Origin: Ulva prolifera
Lineage: Eukaryota > Chlorophyta > Ulvophyceae > Ulvales > Ulvaceae
Length of the DNA: 64,000 nt
Direction of reading: 5' to 3'
Assembly: GCA_023078555.1 (NCBI GenBank)
Contig: CM041199.1
Coordinates: forward strand, 9,553,315-9,617,314
Position 1 is the stretch's first letter. Each line of letters begins with the position of its first letter. The translations under genes and the position numbers were made by a program. Below are positions 37,530 to 51,108 of the stretch, in pieces. The notes under the pieces are model-generated. The model was given only the letters and a program-made list of their open reading frames with translations, had not been told where the DNA came from and searched no databases.

Positions 37530-38953
37530 ACCTAGCAATCTCGACCAAGCCATCTCGCCCTAGCAATCTCGCTCAAGCAATCTCGTCCTACACCTTTAAA
37601 TCTCTCCCGACAAGTTGGCACTCCATGTTGAATGCCTAACATGCAATCTCGCCCTAGCAATCTCGCCCTAGCAATGTCGACCTAGCAATCTCGCCCTATC
37701 AATCTCGCCCTAGCAATCACGCCCTAGCAATCTCGACCTAGCAATCTCGCCCTACACCTTTAAATCTCTCCCGTCAGGCTGGCACTCCATGTTGAATGCT
37801 TAACATGCAATCTCGACCTAGCAATCTCGCCCTAGCAATCTCGCCCTAGCAATCTCGCCCTAGCAACCTCGCCCTACACCTTTAAATCTCTCCCGACAAG
37901 TTGGCACTCCATGTTGAATGCTTAACATGCAATCTCGCCCTAGCAATCTCGCCCTAGCAATCTCGTCCTAGCAATCTCGACCTAGCCATTTCGCCCTAGC
38001 AATCTCGCCCTAGCAATCTCGCCCTAGCAATCTCGCCCTAGCAATCTCGACCTAGCAATTTCGCCCTAGCAATCTCGCCCTAGCAATCTCGCCCTAGCAA
38101 TCTCGACCTAGCAATCTCGCCCTAGCAATCTCGCCCTAGCAACCTCGTCCTACACCTTTAAATCTCTCCCGTCAGGCTGGCACTCCATGTTGAATGCTTA
38201 ACATGCAATCTCGCCCTAGCAATCTCGCCCTAGCAATCTCGACCTAGCAATCTCGCCCTATCAATCTCGCCCTAGCAATCTCGCCCTAGCAATCTCGACC
38301 TAGCAATCTCGCCCTAGCAATCTCGCCCTAGCAACCTCGCCCTACACCTTTAAATCTCTCCCGTCAGGCTGGCACTCCATGTTGAATGCTTAACATGCAA
38401 TCTCGCCCTAGCAATCTCGACCTAGCCATCTCGCCCTAGCAATCTCGCCCTAGCAATCTCGCCCTAGCAATCTCGCCCTAGCAACCTCGCCCTACACCGT
38501 TAAATCTCTCCCGTCAGGCTGGCACTCCATGTTGAATGCTTAACATGCAATCTCGCCCTAGCAATCTCGCCCTAGCAATCTCGACCTAGCAATCTCGCCC
38601 TAGCAATCACGCCCTACACCTTTAAATCTCTCCCGTCAGGCTGGCACTCCATGTTGAATGCTTAACATGCAATCTCGCCCTAGCAATCTCGCCCTAGCAA
38701 TCTCGACCTAGCAATCTCGCCCTAGCAATCTCGCCCTAGCAATCTCGCCCTAGCAATCTCGACCTAGCCATCTCGCCCTAGCAATCTCGCCCTAGCAATC
38801 TCGTCCTACACCTTTAAATCTCTCCCGTCAGGCTGGCACTCCATGTTGAATGCTTAACATGCAATCTCGCCCTAGCAATCTCGACCTAGCCATCTCGCCC
38901 TAGCAATCTCGCCCTAGCAATCTCGCCCTAGCAATCTCGCCCTAGCAACCTCG

Positions 38954-40415
38954 CCCTACACCTTTAAATCTCTCCCGTCAGGCTGGCACTCCATGTTGAA
39001 TGCTTAACATGCAATCTCGCCCTAGCAATCTCGCCCTAGCAATCTCGACCTAGCAATCTCGCCCTAGCAATCTCGTCCTACACCTTTAAATCTCTCCCGA
39101 CAAGTTGGCACTCCATGTTGAATGCCTAACATGCAATCTCGCCCTAGCAATCTCGCCCTAGCAATCTCGACCTAGCAATCTCGCCCTAGCAATCACGCCC
39201 TACACCTTTAAATCTCTCCCGTCAGGCTGGCACTCCATGTTGAATGCTTAACATGCAATCTCGACCTAGCAATCTCGACCTAGCCATCTCGCCCTAGCAA
39301 TCTCGCCCTAGCAATCACGCCCTACACCTTTAAATCTCTCCCGTCAGGCTGGCACTCCATGTTGAATGCTTAACATGCAATCTCGCCCTAGAAATCTCGA
39401 CCTAGCAATCTCGCCCTAGCAATCTCGACCTAGCCATCTCGCCCTAGCAATCTCGCCCTAGCAATCTCGCCCTAGCAATCTCGCCCTAGCAATCTCGCCC
39501 TACACCTTGAAATCTCTCCCGTCAGGCTGGCACTCCATGTTGAATGCTTAACATGCAATCTCGCCCTAGCAATCTCGCCCTAGCAATCTCGACCTAGCAA
39601 TCTCGCCCTAGCAATCTCGCCCTAGCAATCTCGCCCTAGCAACCTCGCCCTACACCTTTAAATCTCTCCCGACAAGTTGGCACTCCATGTTGAATGCTTA
39701 ACATGCAATCTCGCCCTAGCAATCTCGCCCTAGCAATCTCGACCTAGCAATCTCGCCCTAGCAATCTCGCCCTAGCAATCTCGCCCTAGCAACCTCGCCC
39801 TACACCTTTAAATCTCTCCCGACAAGTTGGCACTCCATGTTGAATGCTTAACATGCAATCTCGCCCTAGCAATCTCGCCCTAGCAATCTCGACCTAGCAA
39901 TCTCGCCCTAGCAATCTCGTCCTACACCTTTAAATCTCTCCCGACAAGTTGGCACTCCATGTTGAATGCTTAACATGCAATCTCGCCCTAGCAATCTCGC
40001 CCTAGCAATCTCGCCCTAGCAATCTCGCCCTAGCAATCTCGACCTAGCAATCTCGCCCTAGCAATCTCGCCCTAGCAACCTCGCCCTACACCTTTAAATC
40101 TCTCCCGACAAGTTGGCACTCCATGTTGAATGCTTAACATGCAATCTCGCCCTAGCAATCTCGCCCTAGCAATCTCGACCTAGCAATCTCGCCCTAGCAA
40201 TCTCGACCTAGCAATCTCGCCCTAGCAATCACGCCCTACACCTTTAAATCTCTCCCGTCAGGCTGGCACTCCATGTTGAATGCTTAACATGCAATCTCGT
40301 CCTAGCAATCTCGACCTAGCCATTTCGCCCTAGCAATCTCGCCCTAGCAATCTCGCCCTAGCAATCTCGCCCTAGCAATCTCGACCTAGCAATCTCGCAC
40401 TAGCAATCTCGCCCT
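38954..40415 (+). repeat. 1.46-kb duplicated block, first copy (offset +2648)
   Basis: It matches 41602-43063. Shared markers are the tacaccttga spacer (39501 and 42149) and the gcactagc monomer (40391 and 43039). The tacaccttga part also recurs at 45223, 5722 bp on. Differences noticed are single bases, such as caacctcgacc near 41919 against caatctcgacc here. Confidence 0.85.
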
Positions 40416-41601
40416 AGCAATCTCGCCCTAGCAATCTCGACCTAGCAATCTCGCCCTAGCAATCTCGCCCTAGCAACCTCGTCCTACACCTTTAAATCTC
40501 TCCCGTCAGGCTGGCACTCCATGTTGAATGCTTAACATGCAATCTCGACCTAGCAATCTCGCCCTAGCAATCTCGCCCTAGCAATCTCGCCCTAGCAATC
40601 TCGACCTAGCAATCTCGCCCTAGCAATCTCGCCCTAGCAACCTCGCCCTACACCTTTAAATCTCTCCCGTCAGGCTGGCACTCCATGTTGAATGCTTAAC
40701 ATGCAATCTCGCCCTAGCAATCTCGCCCTAGCAATCTCGACCTAGCAATCTCGCCCTAGCAATCTCGTCCTACACCTTTAAATCTCTCCCGACAAGTTGG
40801 CACTCCATGTTGAATGCTTAACATGCAATCTCGCCCTAGCAATCTCGCCCTAGCAATCTCGCCCTAGCAATCTCGCCCTAGCAATCTCGACCTAGCAATC
40901 TCGCCCTAGCAATCTCGCCCTAGCAACCTCGCCCTACACCTTTAAATCTCTCCCGACAAGTTGGCACTCCATGTTGAATGCTTAACATGCAATCTCGCCC
41001 TAGCAATCTCGCCCTAGCAATCTCGACCTAGCAATCTCGCCCTAGCAATCTCGTCCTACACCTTTAAATCTCTCCCGACAAGTTGGCACTCCATGTTGAA
41101 TGCTTAACATGCAATCTCGCCCTAGCAATCTCGCCCTAGCAATCTCGCCCTAGCAATCTCGACCTAGCAATCTCGCCCTAGCAATCTCGCCCTAGCAACC
41201 TCGCCCTACACCTTTAAATCTCTCCCGACAAGTTAACACTCCATGTTGAATGCTTAACATGCAATCTCGCCCTAGCAATCTCGCCCTAGCAATCTCGACC
41301 TAGCAATCTCGCCCTAGCAATCTCGACCTAGCAATCTCGCCCTAGCAATCACGCCCTACACCTTTAAATCTCTCCCGTCAGGCTGGCACTCCATGTTGAA
41401 TGCTTAACATGCAATCTCGTCCTAGCAATCTCGACCTAGCCATTTCGCCCTAGCAATCTCGCCCTAGCAATCTCGCCCTAGCAATCTCGCCCTAGCAATC
41501 TCGACCTAGCAATCTCGCACTAGCAATCTCGCCCTAGCAATCTCGCCCTAGCAATCTCGACCTAGCAATCTCGCCCTAGCAATCTCGCCCTAGCAACCTC
41601 G

Positions 41602-43063
41602 TCCTACACCTTTAAATCTCTCCCGTCAGGCTGGCACTCCATGTTGAATGCTTAACATGCAATCTCGCCCTAGCAATCTCGCCCTAGCAATCTCGACCTA
41701 GCAATCTCGCCCTAGCAATCTCGTCCTACACCTTTAAATCTCTCCCGACAAGTTGGCACTCCATGTTGAATGCCTAACATGCAATCTCGCCCTAGCAATC
41801 TCGCCCTAGCAATCTCGACCTAGCAATCTCGCCCTAGCAATCACGCCCTACACCTTTAAATCTCTCCCGTCAGGCTGGCACTCCATGTTGAATGCTTAAC
41901 ATGCAATCTCGACCTAGCAACCTCGACCTAGCCATCTCGCCCTAGCAATCTCGCCCTAGCAATCACGCCCTACACCTTTAAATCTCTCCCGTCAGGCTGG
42001 CACTCCATGTTGAATGCTTAACATGCAATCTCGCCCTAGAAATCTCGACCTAGCAATCTCGCCCTAGCAATCTCGACCTAGCCATCTCGCCCTAGCAATC
42101 TCGCCCTAGCAATCTCGCCCTAGCAATCTCGCCCTAGCAATCTCGCCCTACACCTTGAAATCTCTCCCGTCAGGCTGGCACTCCATGTTGAATGCTTAAC
42201 ATGCAATCTCGCCCTAGCAATCTCGCCCTAGCAATCTCGACCTAGCAATCTCGCCCTAGCAATCTCGCCCTAGCAATCTCGCCCTAGCAACCTCGCCCTA
42301 CACCTTTAAATCTCTCCCGACAAGTTGGCACTCCATGTTGAATGCTTAACATGCAATCTCGCCCTAGCAATCTCGCCCTAGCAATCTCGACCTAGCAATC
42401 TCGCCCTCGCAATCTCGCCCTAGCAATCTCGCCCTAGCAACCTCGCCCTACACCTTTAAATCTCTCCCGACAAGTTGGCACTCCATGTTGAATGCTTAAC
42501 ATGCAATCTCGCCCTAGCAATCTCGCCCTAGCAATCTCGACCTAGCAATCTCGCCCTAGCAATCTCGTCCTACACCTTTAAATCTCTCCCGACAAGTTGG
42601 CACTCCATGTTGAATGCTTAACATGCAATCTCGCCCTAGCAATCTCGCCCTAGCAATCTCGCCCTAGCAATCTCGCCCTAGCAATCTCGACCTAGCAATC
42701 TCGCCCTAGCAATCTCGCCCTAGCAACCTCGCCCTACACCTTTAAATCTCTCCCGACAAGTTGGCACTCCATGTTGAATGCTTAACATGCAATCTCGCCC
42801 TAGCAATCTCGCCCTAGCAATCTCGACCTAGCAATCTCGCCCTAGCAATCTCGACCTAGCAATCTCGCCCTAGCAATCACGCCCTACACCTTTAAATCTC
42901 TCCCGTCAGGCTGGCACTCCATGTTGAATGCTTAACATGCAATCTCGTCCTAGCAATCTCGACCTAGCCATTTCGCCCTAGCAATCTCGCCCTAGCAATC
43001 TCGCCCTAGCAATCTCGCCCTAGCAATCTCGACCTAGCAATCTCGCACTAGCAATCTCGCCCT
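41602..43063 (+). repeat. 1.46-kb duplicated block, second copy (offset 2648)
   Basis: It follows the module order of 38954-40415. Private changes in this copy include caacctcgacc near 41919 and ccctcgcaatc near 42405. The right end is set by loss of one 14-bp unit after the gcactagc monomer. Confidence 0.84.
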
Positions 43064-43499
43064 AGCAATCTCGACCTAGCAATCTCGCCCTAGCAATCTC
43101 GCCCTAGCAACCTCGTCCTACACCTTTAAATCTCTCCCGTCAGGCTGGCACTCCATGTTGAATGCTTAACATGCAATCTCGACCTAGCAATCTCGCCCTA
43201 GCAATCTCGCCCTAGCAATCTCGCCCTAGCAATCTCGACCTAGCAATCTCGCCCTAGCAATCTCGACCTAGCAATCTCGCCCTAGCAATCTCGCCCTAGC
43301 AACCTCGCCCTACACCTTTAAATCTCTCCCGTCAGGCTGGCACTCCATGTTGAATGCTTAACATGCAATCTCGTCCTAGCAATCTCGAACAAGCCATTTC
43401 GCCCTAGCAATCTCGCCCTAGCAATCTCGCCCTAGCAATCTCGCCCTAGCAATCTCGCCCTAGCAATCTCGCCCTAGCAATCTCGCCCTAGCAACCTCG

Positions 43500-44746
43500 T
43501 CCTACACCTTTAAATCTCTCCCGTCAGGCTGGCACTCCATGTTGAATGCTTAACATGCAATCTCGCCCTAGCAATCTCGCCCTAGCAATCTCGACCTAGC
43601 AATCTCGCCCTAGCAATCTCGACCTAGCAATCTCGCCCTAGCAATCACGCCCTACACCTTTAAATCTCTCCCGTCAGGCTGGCACTCCATGTTGAATGCT
43701 TAACATGCAATCTCGTCCTAGCAATCTCGAACAAGCCATTTCGCCCTAGCAATCTCGCCCTAGCAATCTCGCCCTAGCAATCTCGCCCTAGCAATCTCGA
43801 CCTAGCAATCTCGCCCTAGCAATCTCGCCCTAGCAACCTCGTCCTACACCTTTAAATCTCTCCCGTCAGGCTGGCACTCCATGTTGAATGCTTAACATGC
43901 AATCTCGACCTAGCAATCTCGACCAAGCCATCTCGCCCTAGCAATCTCGCTCAAGCAATCTCGTCCTACACCTTTAAATCTCTCCCGACAAGTTGGCACT
44001 CCATGTTGAATGCCTAACATGCAATCTCGCCCTAGCAATCTCGCCCTAGCAATGTCGACCTAGCAATCTCGCCCTATCAATCTCGCCCTAGCAATCACGC
44101 CCTAGCAATCTCGACCTAGCAATCTCGCCCTACACCTTTAAATCTCTCCCGTCAGGCTGGCACTCCATGTTGAATGCTTAACATGCAATCTCGACCTAGC
44201 AATCTCGCCCTAGCAATCTCGCCCTAGCAATCTCGCCCTAGCAACCTCGCCCTACACCTTTAAATCTCTCCCGACAAGTTGGCACTCCATGTTGAATGCT
44301 TAACATGCAATCTCGCCCTAGCAATCTCGCCCTAGCAATCTCGACCTAGCAATCTCGCCCTAGCAATCTCGCCCTAGCAATCTCGCCCTAGCAATCTCGC
44401 CCTACACCTTCAAATCTCTCCCGACAAGTTGGCACTCCATGTTGAATGCTTAACATGCAATCTCGCCCTAGCAATCTCGCCCTAGCAATCTCGTCCTAGC
44501 AATCTCGACCTAGCCATTTCGCCCTAGCAATCTCGCCCTAGCAATCTCGCCCTAGCAATCTCGCCCTAGCAATCTCGACCTAGCAATTTCGCCCTAGCAA
44601 TCTCGCCCTAGCAATCTCGCCCTAGCAATCTCGACCTAGCAATCTCGCCCTAGCAATCTCGCCCTAGCAACCTCGTCCTACACCTTTAAATCTCTCCCGT
44701 CAGGCTGGCACTCCATGTTGAATGCTTAACATGCAATCTCGCCCTA
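43500..44746 (+). repeat. 1.25-kb duplicated block, second copy (offset 10680)
   Basis: It carries the zone D marker set (gaacaagcc, gccatttcg, gctcaagc, ccttcaaatc) and matches 32820-34066, although it sits in zone E between blocks of another type. It therefore looks like a displaced zone D segment. Confidence 0.85.
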
Positions 44747-45371
44747 GCAATCTCGCCCTAGCAATCTCGACCTAGCAATCTCGCCCTAGCAATCTCGTCC
44801 TACACCTTTAAATCTCTCCCGACAAGTTGGCACTCCATGTTGAATGCCTAACATGCAATCTCGCCCTAGCAATCTCGCCCTAGCAATCTCGACCTAGCAA
44901 TCTCGCCCTAGCAATCACGCCCTACACCTTTAAATCTCTCCCGTCAGGCTGGCACTCCATGTTGAATGCTTAACATGCAATCTCGACCTAGCAATCTCGA
45001 CCTAGCCATCTCGCCCTAGCAATCTCGCCCTAGCAATCACGCCCTACACCTTTAAATCTCTCCCGTCAGGCTGGCACTCCATGTTGAATGCTTAACATGC
45101 AATCTCGCCCTAGAAATCTCGACCTAGCAATCTCGCCCTAGCAATCTCGACCTAGCCATCTCGCCCTAGCAATCTCGCCCTAGCAATCTCGCCCTAGCAA
45201 TCTCGCCCTAGCAATCTCGCCCTACACCTTGAAATCTCTCCCGTCAGGCTGGCACTCCATGTTGAATGCTTAACATGCAATCTCGCCCTAGCAATCTCGC
45301 CCTAGCAATCTCGACCTAGCAATCTCGCCCTAGCAATCTCGCCCTAGCAATCTCGCCCTAGCAACCTCGCC

Positions 45372-48300
45372 CTACACCTTTAAATCTCTCCCGACAAGTT
45401 GGCACTCCATGTTGAATGCCTAACATGCAATCTCGCCCTAGCAATCTCGCCCTAGCAATCTCGACCTAGCAATCTCGCCCTAGCAATCACGCCCTACACC
45501 TTTAAATCTCTCCCGTCAGGCTGGCACTCCATGTTGAATGCTTAACATGCAATCTCGACCTAGCAATCTCGACCTAGCCATCTCGCCCTAGCAATCTCGC
45601 CCTAGCAATCACGCCCTACACCTTTAAATCTCTCCCGTCAGGCAGGCACTCCATGTTGAATGCTTAACATGCAATCTCGCCCTAGCAATCTCGCCCTAGC
45701 AATCTCGACCTAGCAATCTCGCCCTAGCAATCTCGCCCTAGCAATCTCGCCCTAGCAATCTCGACCTAGCAATCTCGCCCTAGCAATCTCGCCCTAGCAA
45801 CCTCGCCCTACACCTTTAAATCTCTCCCGTCAGGCTGGCACTCCATGTTGAATGCTTAACATGCAATCTCGCCCTAGCAATCTCGCCCTAGCAATCTCGA
45901 CCTAGCAATCTCGCCCTAGCAATCTCGCCCTAGCAATCTCGCCCTAGCAATCTCGACCTAGCAATCTCGCCCTAGCAATCTCGCCCTAGCAACCTCGCCC
46001 TACACCTTTAAATCTCTCCCGTCAGGCTGGCACTCCATGTTGAATGCCTAACATGCAATCTCGCCCTAGCAATCTCGCCCTAGCAATCTCGACCTAGCAA
46101 TCTCGCCCTAGCAATGTCGTCCTACACCTTTAAATCTCTCCCGACAAGTTGGCACTCCATGTTGAATGCCTAACATGCAATCTCGCCCTAGCAATCTCGC
46201 CCTAGCAATCTCGACCTAGCAATCTCGCCCTAGCAATCTCGCACTAGCAACCTCGCCCTACACCCTTAAATCTCTCCCGTCAGGCTGGCACTCCATGTTG
46301 AATGCTTAACATGCAATCTCGACCTAGCCATCTCGCCCTAGAAATCTCGCCCTAGCAATCACGCCCTACACCTTTAAATCTCTCCCGTCAGGCTGGCACT
46401 CCATGTTGAATGCTTAACATGCAATCTCGACCTAGCAATCTCGACCTAGCCATCTCGCCCTAGCAATCTCGCCCTAGCAATCACGCCCTACACCTAAAAA
46501 TCTCTCCCGTCAGGCTGGCACTCCATGTTGAATGCTTAACATGCAATCTCGCCCTAGAAATCTCGACCTAGCAATCTCGCCCTAGCAATCTCGACCTAGC
46601 CATCTCGCCCTAGCAATCTCGCCCTAGCAATCTCGCCCTAGCAATCTCGCCCTAGCAATCTCGCCCTACACCTTGAAATCTCTCCCGTCAGGCTGGCACT
46701 CCATGTTGAATGCTTAACATGCAATCTCGCCCTAGCAATCTCGCCCTAGCAATCTCGACCTAGCAATCTCGCCCTAGCAATCTCGCCCTAGCAATCTCGC
46801 CCTACACCCTTAAATCTCTCCCGTCAGGCTGGCACTCCATGTTGAATGCTTAACATGCAATCTCGCCCTAGAAATCTCGACCTAGCAATCTCGCCCTAGC
46901 AATCTCGACCTAGCCATCTTGCCCTAGCAATCTCGACCTAGCAATCTCGCCCTAGCAATCTCGCCCTGGCAACCTCGCCCTACACCTTTAAATCTCTCCC
47001 GACAAGTTGGCACTCCATGTTGAATGCCTAACATGCAATCTCGCCCTAGCAATCTCGCCCTAGCAATCTCGACCTAGCAATCTCGCCCTAGCAATCTCGC
47101 CCTAGCAATCTCGCCCTAGCAATCTCGACCTAGCAATCTCGCCCTAGCAATCTCGCCCTAGCAACCTCGCCCTACACCCTTAAATCTCTCCCGTCAGGCT
47201 GGCACTCCATGTTGAATGCTTAACATGCAATCTCGACCTAGCCATCTCGCCCTAGAAATCTCGCCCTAGCAATCACGCCCTACACCTTTAAATCTCTCCT
47301 GTCAGGCTGGCACTCCATGTTGAATGCTTAACATGCAATCTCGACCTAGCAATCTCGACCTAGCCATCTCGCCCTAGCAATCTCGCCCTAGCAATCACGC
47401 CCTACACCTTTAAATCTCTCCCGTCAGGCTGGCACTCCATGTTGAATGCTTAACATGCAATCTCGCCCTAGAAATCTCGACCTAGCAATCTCGCCCTAGC
47501 AATCTCGACCTAGCCATCTCGCCCTAGCAATCTCGCCCTAGCAATCTCGCCCTAGCAATCTCGCCCTAGCAATCTCGCCCTACACCTTGAAATCTCTCCC
47601 GTCAGGCTGGCACTCCATGTTGAATGCTTAACATGCAATCTCGCCCTAGCAATCTCGCCCTAGCAATCTCGACCTAGCAATCTCGCCCTAGCAATCTCGC
47701 CCTAGCAATCTCGCCCTAGCAATCTCGACCTAGCAATCTCGCCCTAGCAATCTCGCCCTAGCAACCTCGCCCTACACCTTTAAATCTCTCCCGACAAGTT
47801 GGCACTCCATGTTGAATGCCTAACATGCAATCTCGCCCTAGCAATCTCGCCCTAGCAATCTCGACCTAGCAATCTCGCCCTAGCAATCTCGCCCTAGCAA
47901 TCTCGCCCTAGCAATCTCGACCTAGCAATCTCGCCCTAGCAATCTCGCCCTTGCAACCTCGCCCTACACCTTTAAATCTCTCCCGTCAGGCTGGCACTCC
48001 ATGTTGAATGCTTAACATGCAATCTCGACCTAGCAATCTCGCCCTAGCAACCTCGCCCTACACCTTTAAATCTCTCCCGACAAGTTGGCACTCCATGTTG
48101 AATGCCTAACATGCAATCTCGCCCTAGCAATCTCGCCCTAGCAATCTCGACCTAGCAATCTCGCCCTAGCAATCTCGCCCTAGCAATCTCGCCCTAGCAA
48201 TCTCGACCTAGCAATCTCGCCCTAGCAATCTCGCCCTAGCAACCTCGCCCTACACCCTTAAATCTCTCCCGTCAGGCTGGCACTCCATGTTGAATGCTTA

Positions 48301-48721
48301 ACATGCAATCTCGACCTAGCCATCTCGCCCTAGAAATCTCGCCCTAGCAATCACGCCCTACACCTTTAAATCTCTCCCGCCAGGCTGGCACTCCATGTTG
48401 AATGCTTAACATGCAATCTCGACCTAGCAATCTCGACCTAGCCATCTCGCCCTAGCAATCTCGCCATAGCAATCACGCCCTACACCTTTAAATCTCTCCC
48501 GTCAGGCTGGCACTCCATGTTGAATGCTTAACATGCAATCTCGCCCTAGCAATCTCGCCCTAGCAATCTCGCCCTAGCAATCTCGCCCTAGCAATCTCGC
48601 CCTAGCAATCTCGCCCTACACCTTGAAATCTCTCCCGTCAGGCTGGCACTCCATGTTGAATGCTTAACATGCAATCTCGCCCTAGCAATCTCGCCCTAGC
48701 AATCTCGCCCTAGCAATCTCG
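45372..48721 (+). repeat. 3.35-kb duplicated block, first copy (offset +7370)
   Basis: It matches 52742-56091. Shared markers are gtcaggcaggc (45641 and 53011), gccatcttgcc (46911 and 54281), ctctcctgtcagg (47291 and 54661) and tctcccgccagg (48371 and 55741). The copies differ by scattered single bases, such as gcaatgtcg near 46111, cgcactagc near 46240, cacctaaaaa near 46491 and cccttgcaacc near 47950. It is the longest duplicated unit I found. Confidence 0.9.
47530..48721 (+). repeat. 1.2-kb duplicated block, first copy (offset +1772)
   Basis: It matches 49302-50493. Shared markers are cccttgcaacc (47951 and 49723), tctcccgccagg (48371 and 50143) and the ccttgaaatc spacers (48621 and 50393). 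The ttgcaacc change is missing from the corresponding place in the 55.3-kb copy, so it arose after the 7370-bp duplication and before the 1772-bp one. Confidence 0.87.
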
Positions 48722-48976
48722 CCATAGCAATCACGCCCTACACCTTTAAATCTCTCCCGTCAGGCTGGCACTCCATGTTGAATGCTTAACATGCAATCTC
48801 GCCCTAGCAATCTCGCCCTAGCAATCTCGCCCTAGCAATCTCGCCCTAGCAATCTCGCCCTAGCAATCTCGCCCTACACCTTGAAATCTCTCCCGTCAGG
48901 CTGGCACTCCATGTTGAATGCTTAACATGCAATCTCGCCCTAGCAATCTCGCCCTAGCAATCTCGCCCTAGCAATC
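48461..48976 (+). repeat. 258-bp tandem duplication, two copies
   Basis: The private tcgccatagc monomer occurs at 48461 and 48719, and the two 258-bp units between and after them match in full. This explains why the 7370-bp offset of the surrounding block falls to 7112 bp at the cccttaaatc spacer (49011 and 56123). The related block near 55831 has the standard gccctagc and only one copy, so the expansion came after that large duplication. Confidence 0.9.
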
Positions 48977-49301
48977 TCGACCTAGCAATCTCGCCCTAGC
49001 AATCTCGCCCTACACCCTTAAATCTCTCCCGTCAGGCTGGCACTCCATGTTGAATGCTTAACATGCAATCTCGACCTAGCAATCTCGACCTAGCCATCTC
49101 GCCCTAGCAATCTCGCCCTAGCAATCTCGCCCTAGCAATCTCGCCCTAGCAATCTCGACCTAGCAATCTCGCCCTAGCAATCTCGCCCTAGCAACCTCGC
49201 CCTACACCTTTAAATCTCTCCCGACAAGTTGGCACTCCATGTTGAATGCCTAACATGCAATCTCGCCCTAGCAATCTCGCCCTAGCAATCTCGACCTAGC
49301 A

Positions 49302-50493
49302 ATCTCGCCCTAGCAATCTCGCCCTAGCAATCTCGCCCTAGCAATCTCGCCCTACACCTTGAAATCTCTCCCGTCAGGCTGGCACTCCATGTTGAATGCT
49401 TAACATGCAATCTCACCCTAGCAATCTCGCCCTAGCAATCTCGACCTAGCAATCTCGCCCTAGCAATCTCGCCCTAGCAATCTCGCCCTAGCAATCTCGA
49501 CCTAGCAATCTCGCCCTAGCAATCTCGCCCTAGCAACCTCGCCCTACACCTTTAAATCTCTCCCGACAAGTTGGCACTCCATGTTGAATGCCTAACATGC
49601 AATCTCGCCCTAGCAATCTCGCCCTAGCAATCTCGACCTAGCAATCTCGCCCTAGCAATCTCGCCCTAGCAATCTCGCCCTAGCAATCTCGACCTAGCAA
49701 TCTCGCCCTAGCAATCTCGCCCTTGCAACCTCGCCCTACACCTTTAAATCTCTCCCGTCAGGCTGGCACTCCATGTTGAATGCTTAACATGCAATCTCGA
49801 CCTAGCAATCTCGCCCTAGCAACCTCGCCCTACACCTTTAAATCTCTCCCGACAAGTTGGCACTCCATGTTGAATGCCTAACATGCAATCTCGCCCTAGC
49901 AATCTCGCCCTAGCAATCTCGACCTAGCAATCTCGCCCTAGCAATCTCGCCCTAGCAATCTCGCCCTAGCAATCTCGACCTAGCAATCTCGCCCTAGCAA
50001 TCTCGCCCTAGCAACCTCGCCCTACACCCTTAAATCTCTCCCGTCAGGCTGGCACTCCATGTTGAATGCTTAACATGCAATCTCGACCTAGCCATCTCGC
50101 CCTAGAAATCTCGCCCTAGCAATCACGCCCTACACCTTTAAATCTCTCCCGCCAGGCTGGCACTCCATGTTGAATGCTTAACATGCAATCTCGACCTAGC
50201 AATCTCGACCTAGCCATCTCGCCCTAGCAATCTCGCCCTAGCAATCACGCCCTACACCTTTAAATCTCTCCCGTCAGGCTGGCACTCCATGTTGAATGCT
50301 TAACATGCAATCTCGCCCTAGCAATCTCGCCCTAGCAATCTCGCCCTAGCAATCTCGCCCTAGCAATCTCGCCCTAGCAATCTCGCCCTACACCTTGAAA
50401 TCTCTCCCGTCAGGCTGGCACTCCATGTTGAATGCTTAACATGCAATCTCGCCCTAGCAATCTCGCCCTAGCAATCTCGCCCTAGCAATCTCG
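49302..50493 (+). repeat. 1.2-kb duplicated block, second copy (offset 1772)
   Basis: It carries ttgcaacctc at 49723 and cccgccagg at 50143, as in the first copy. It continues to the right into sequence that matches 56.1-56.6 kb at an offset of 5598 bp (cttaaatctc 50531 and 56129, ggcaggcact 50999 and 56597). Confidence 0.87.
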
Positions 50494-51108
50494 ACCTAGC
50501 AATCTCGCCCTAGCAATCTCGCCCTACACCCTTAAATCTCTCCCGTCAGGCTGGCACTCCATGTTGAATGCTTAACATGCAATCTCGACCTAGCAATCTC
50601 GACCTAGCCATCTCGCCCTAGCAATCTCGCCCTAGCAATCACGCCCTACACCTTTAAATCTCTCCCGTCAGGCTGGCACTCCATGTTGAATGCTTAACAT
50701 GCAATCTCGCCCTAGAAATCTCGACCTAGCAATCTCGCCCTAGCAATCTCGACCTAGCCATCTCGCCCTAGCAATCTCGCCCTAGCAATCTCGCCCTAGC
50801 AATCTCGACCTAGCAATCTCGCCCTAGCAATCTCGCCCTAGCAACCTCGCCCTACACCCTTAAATCTCTCCCGTCAGGCTGGCACTCCATGTTGAATGCT
50901 TAACATGCAATCTCGACCTAGCAATCTCGACCTAGCCATCTCGCCCTAGCAATCTCGCCCTAGCAATCACGCCCTACACCTTTAAATCTCTCCCGTCAGG
51001 CAGGCACTCCATGTTGAATGCTTAACATGCAATCTCGCCCTAGCAATCTCGCCCTAGCAATCTCGCCCTAGCAATCTCGCCCTAGCAATCTCGCCCTAGC
51101 AACCTCGC

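Larger units (their letters stand above)
18000..38400 (+). repeat. Zone D: tcgtcctag, gccatttcg and gctcaagc variants
   Basis: Spacers here are gtcaggctgg, acaagttggc, ccttcaaatc-started, and a taaatttctcccgacatgtt allele (28851, 30219, 32117, 35791, 36419). Recurring module starts combine tcgtcctag, tcgacctag or tcgaactag, and ccatttcg. Others carry gaccaagcc then gctcaagc then tcgtcctac, and many end in caatcacgcccta before the spacer. The gcctaacatg spacer end goes mostly with the acaagtt core. The zone contains duplications at 3368, 3654, 1368, 6200 and 628 bp. Confidence 0.8.
38400..45372 (+). repeat. Zone E: transitional modules, 2648-bp duplication
   Basis: Zone D modules give way here to modules with gccctagaaatctcgacc, repeated gaccta-gccatctcg starts and ccttgaaatc spacers, which dominate later. 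Private markers include the gcactagc monomer (40391, 41511, 43039) and one gttaacactcc spacer core near 41234. The blocks 38954-40415 and 41602-43063 match at 2648 bp. Confidence 0.75.
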
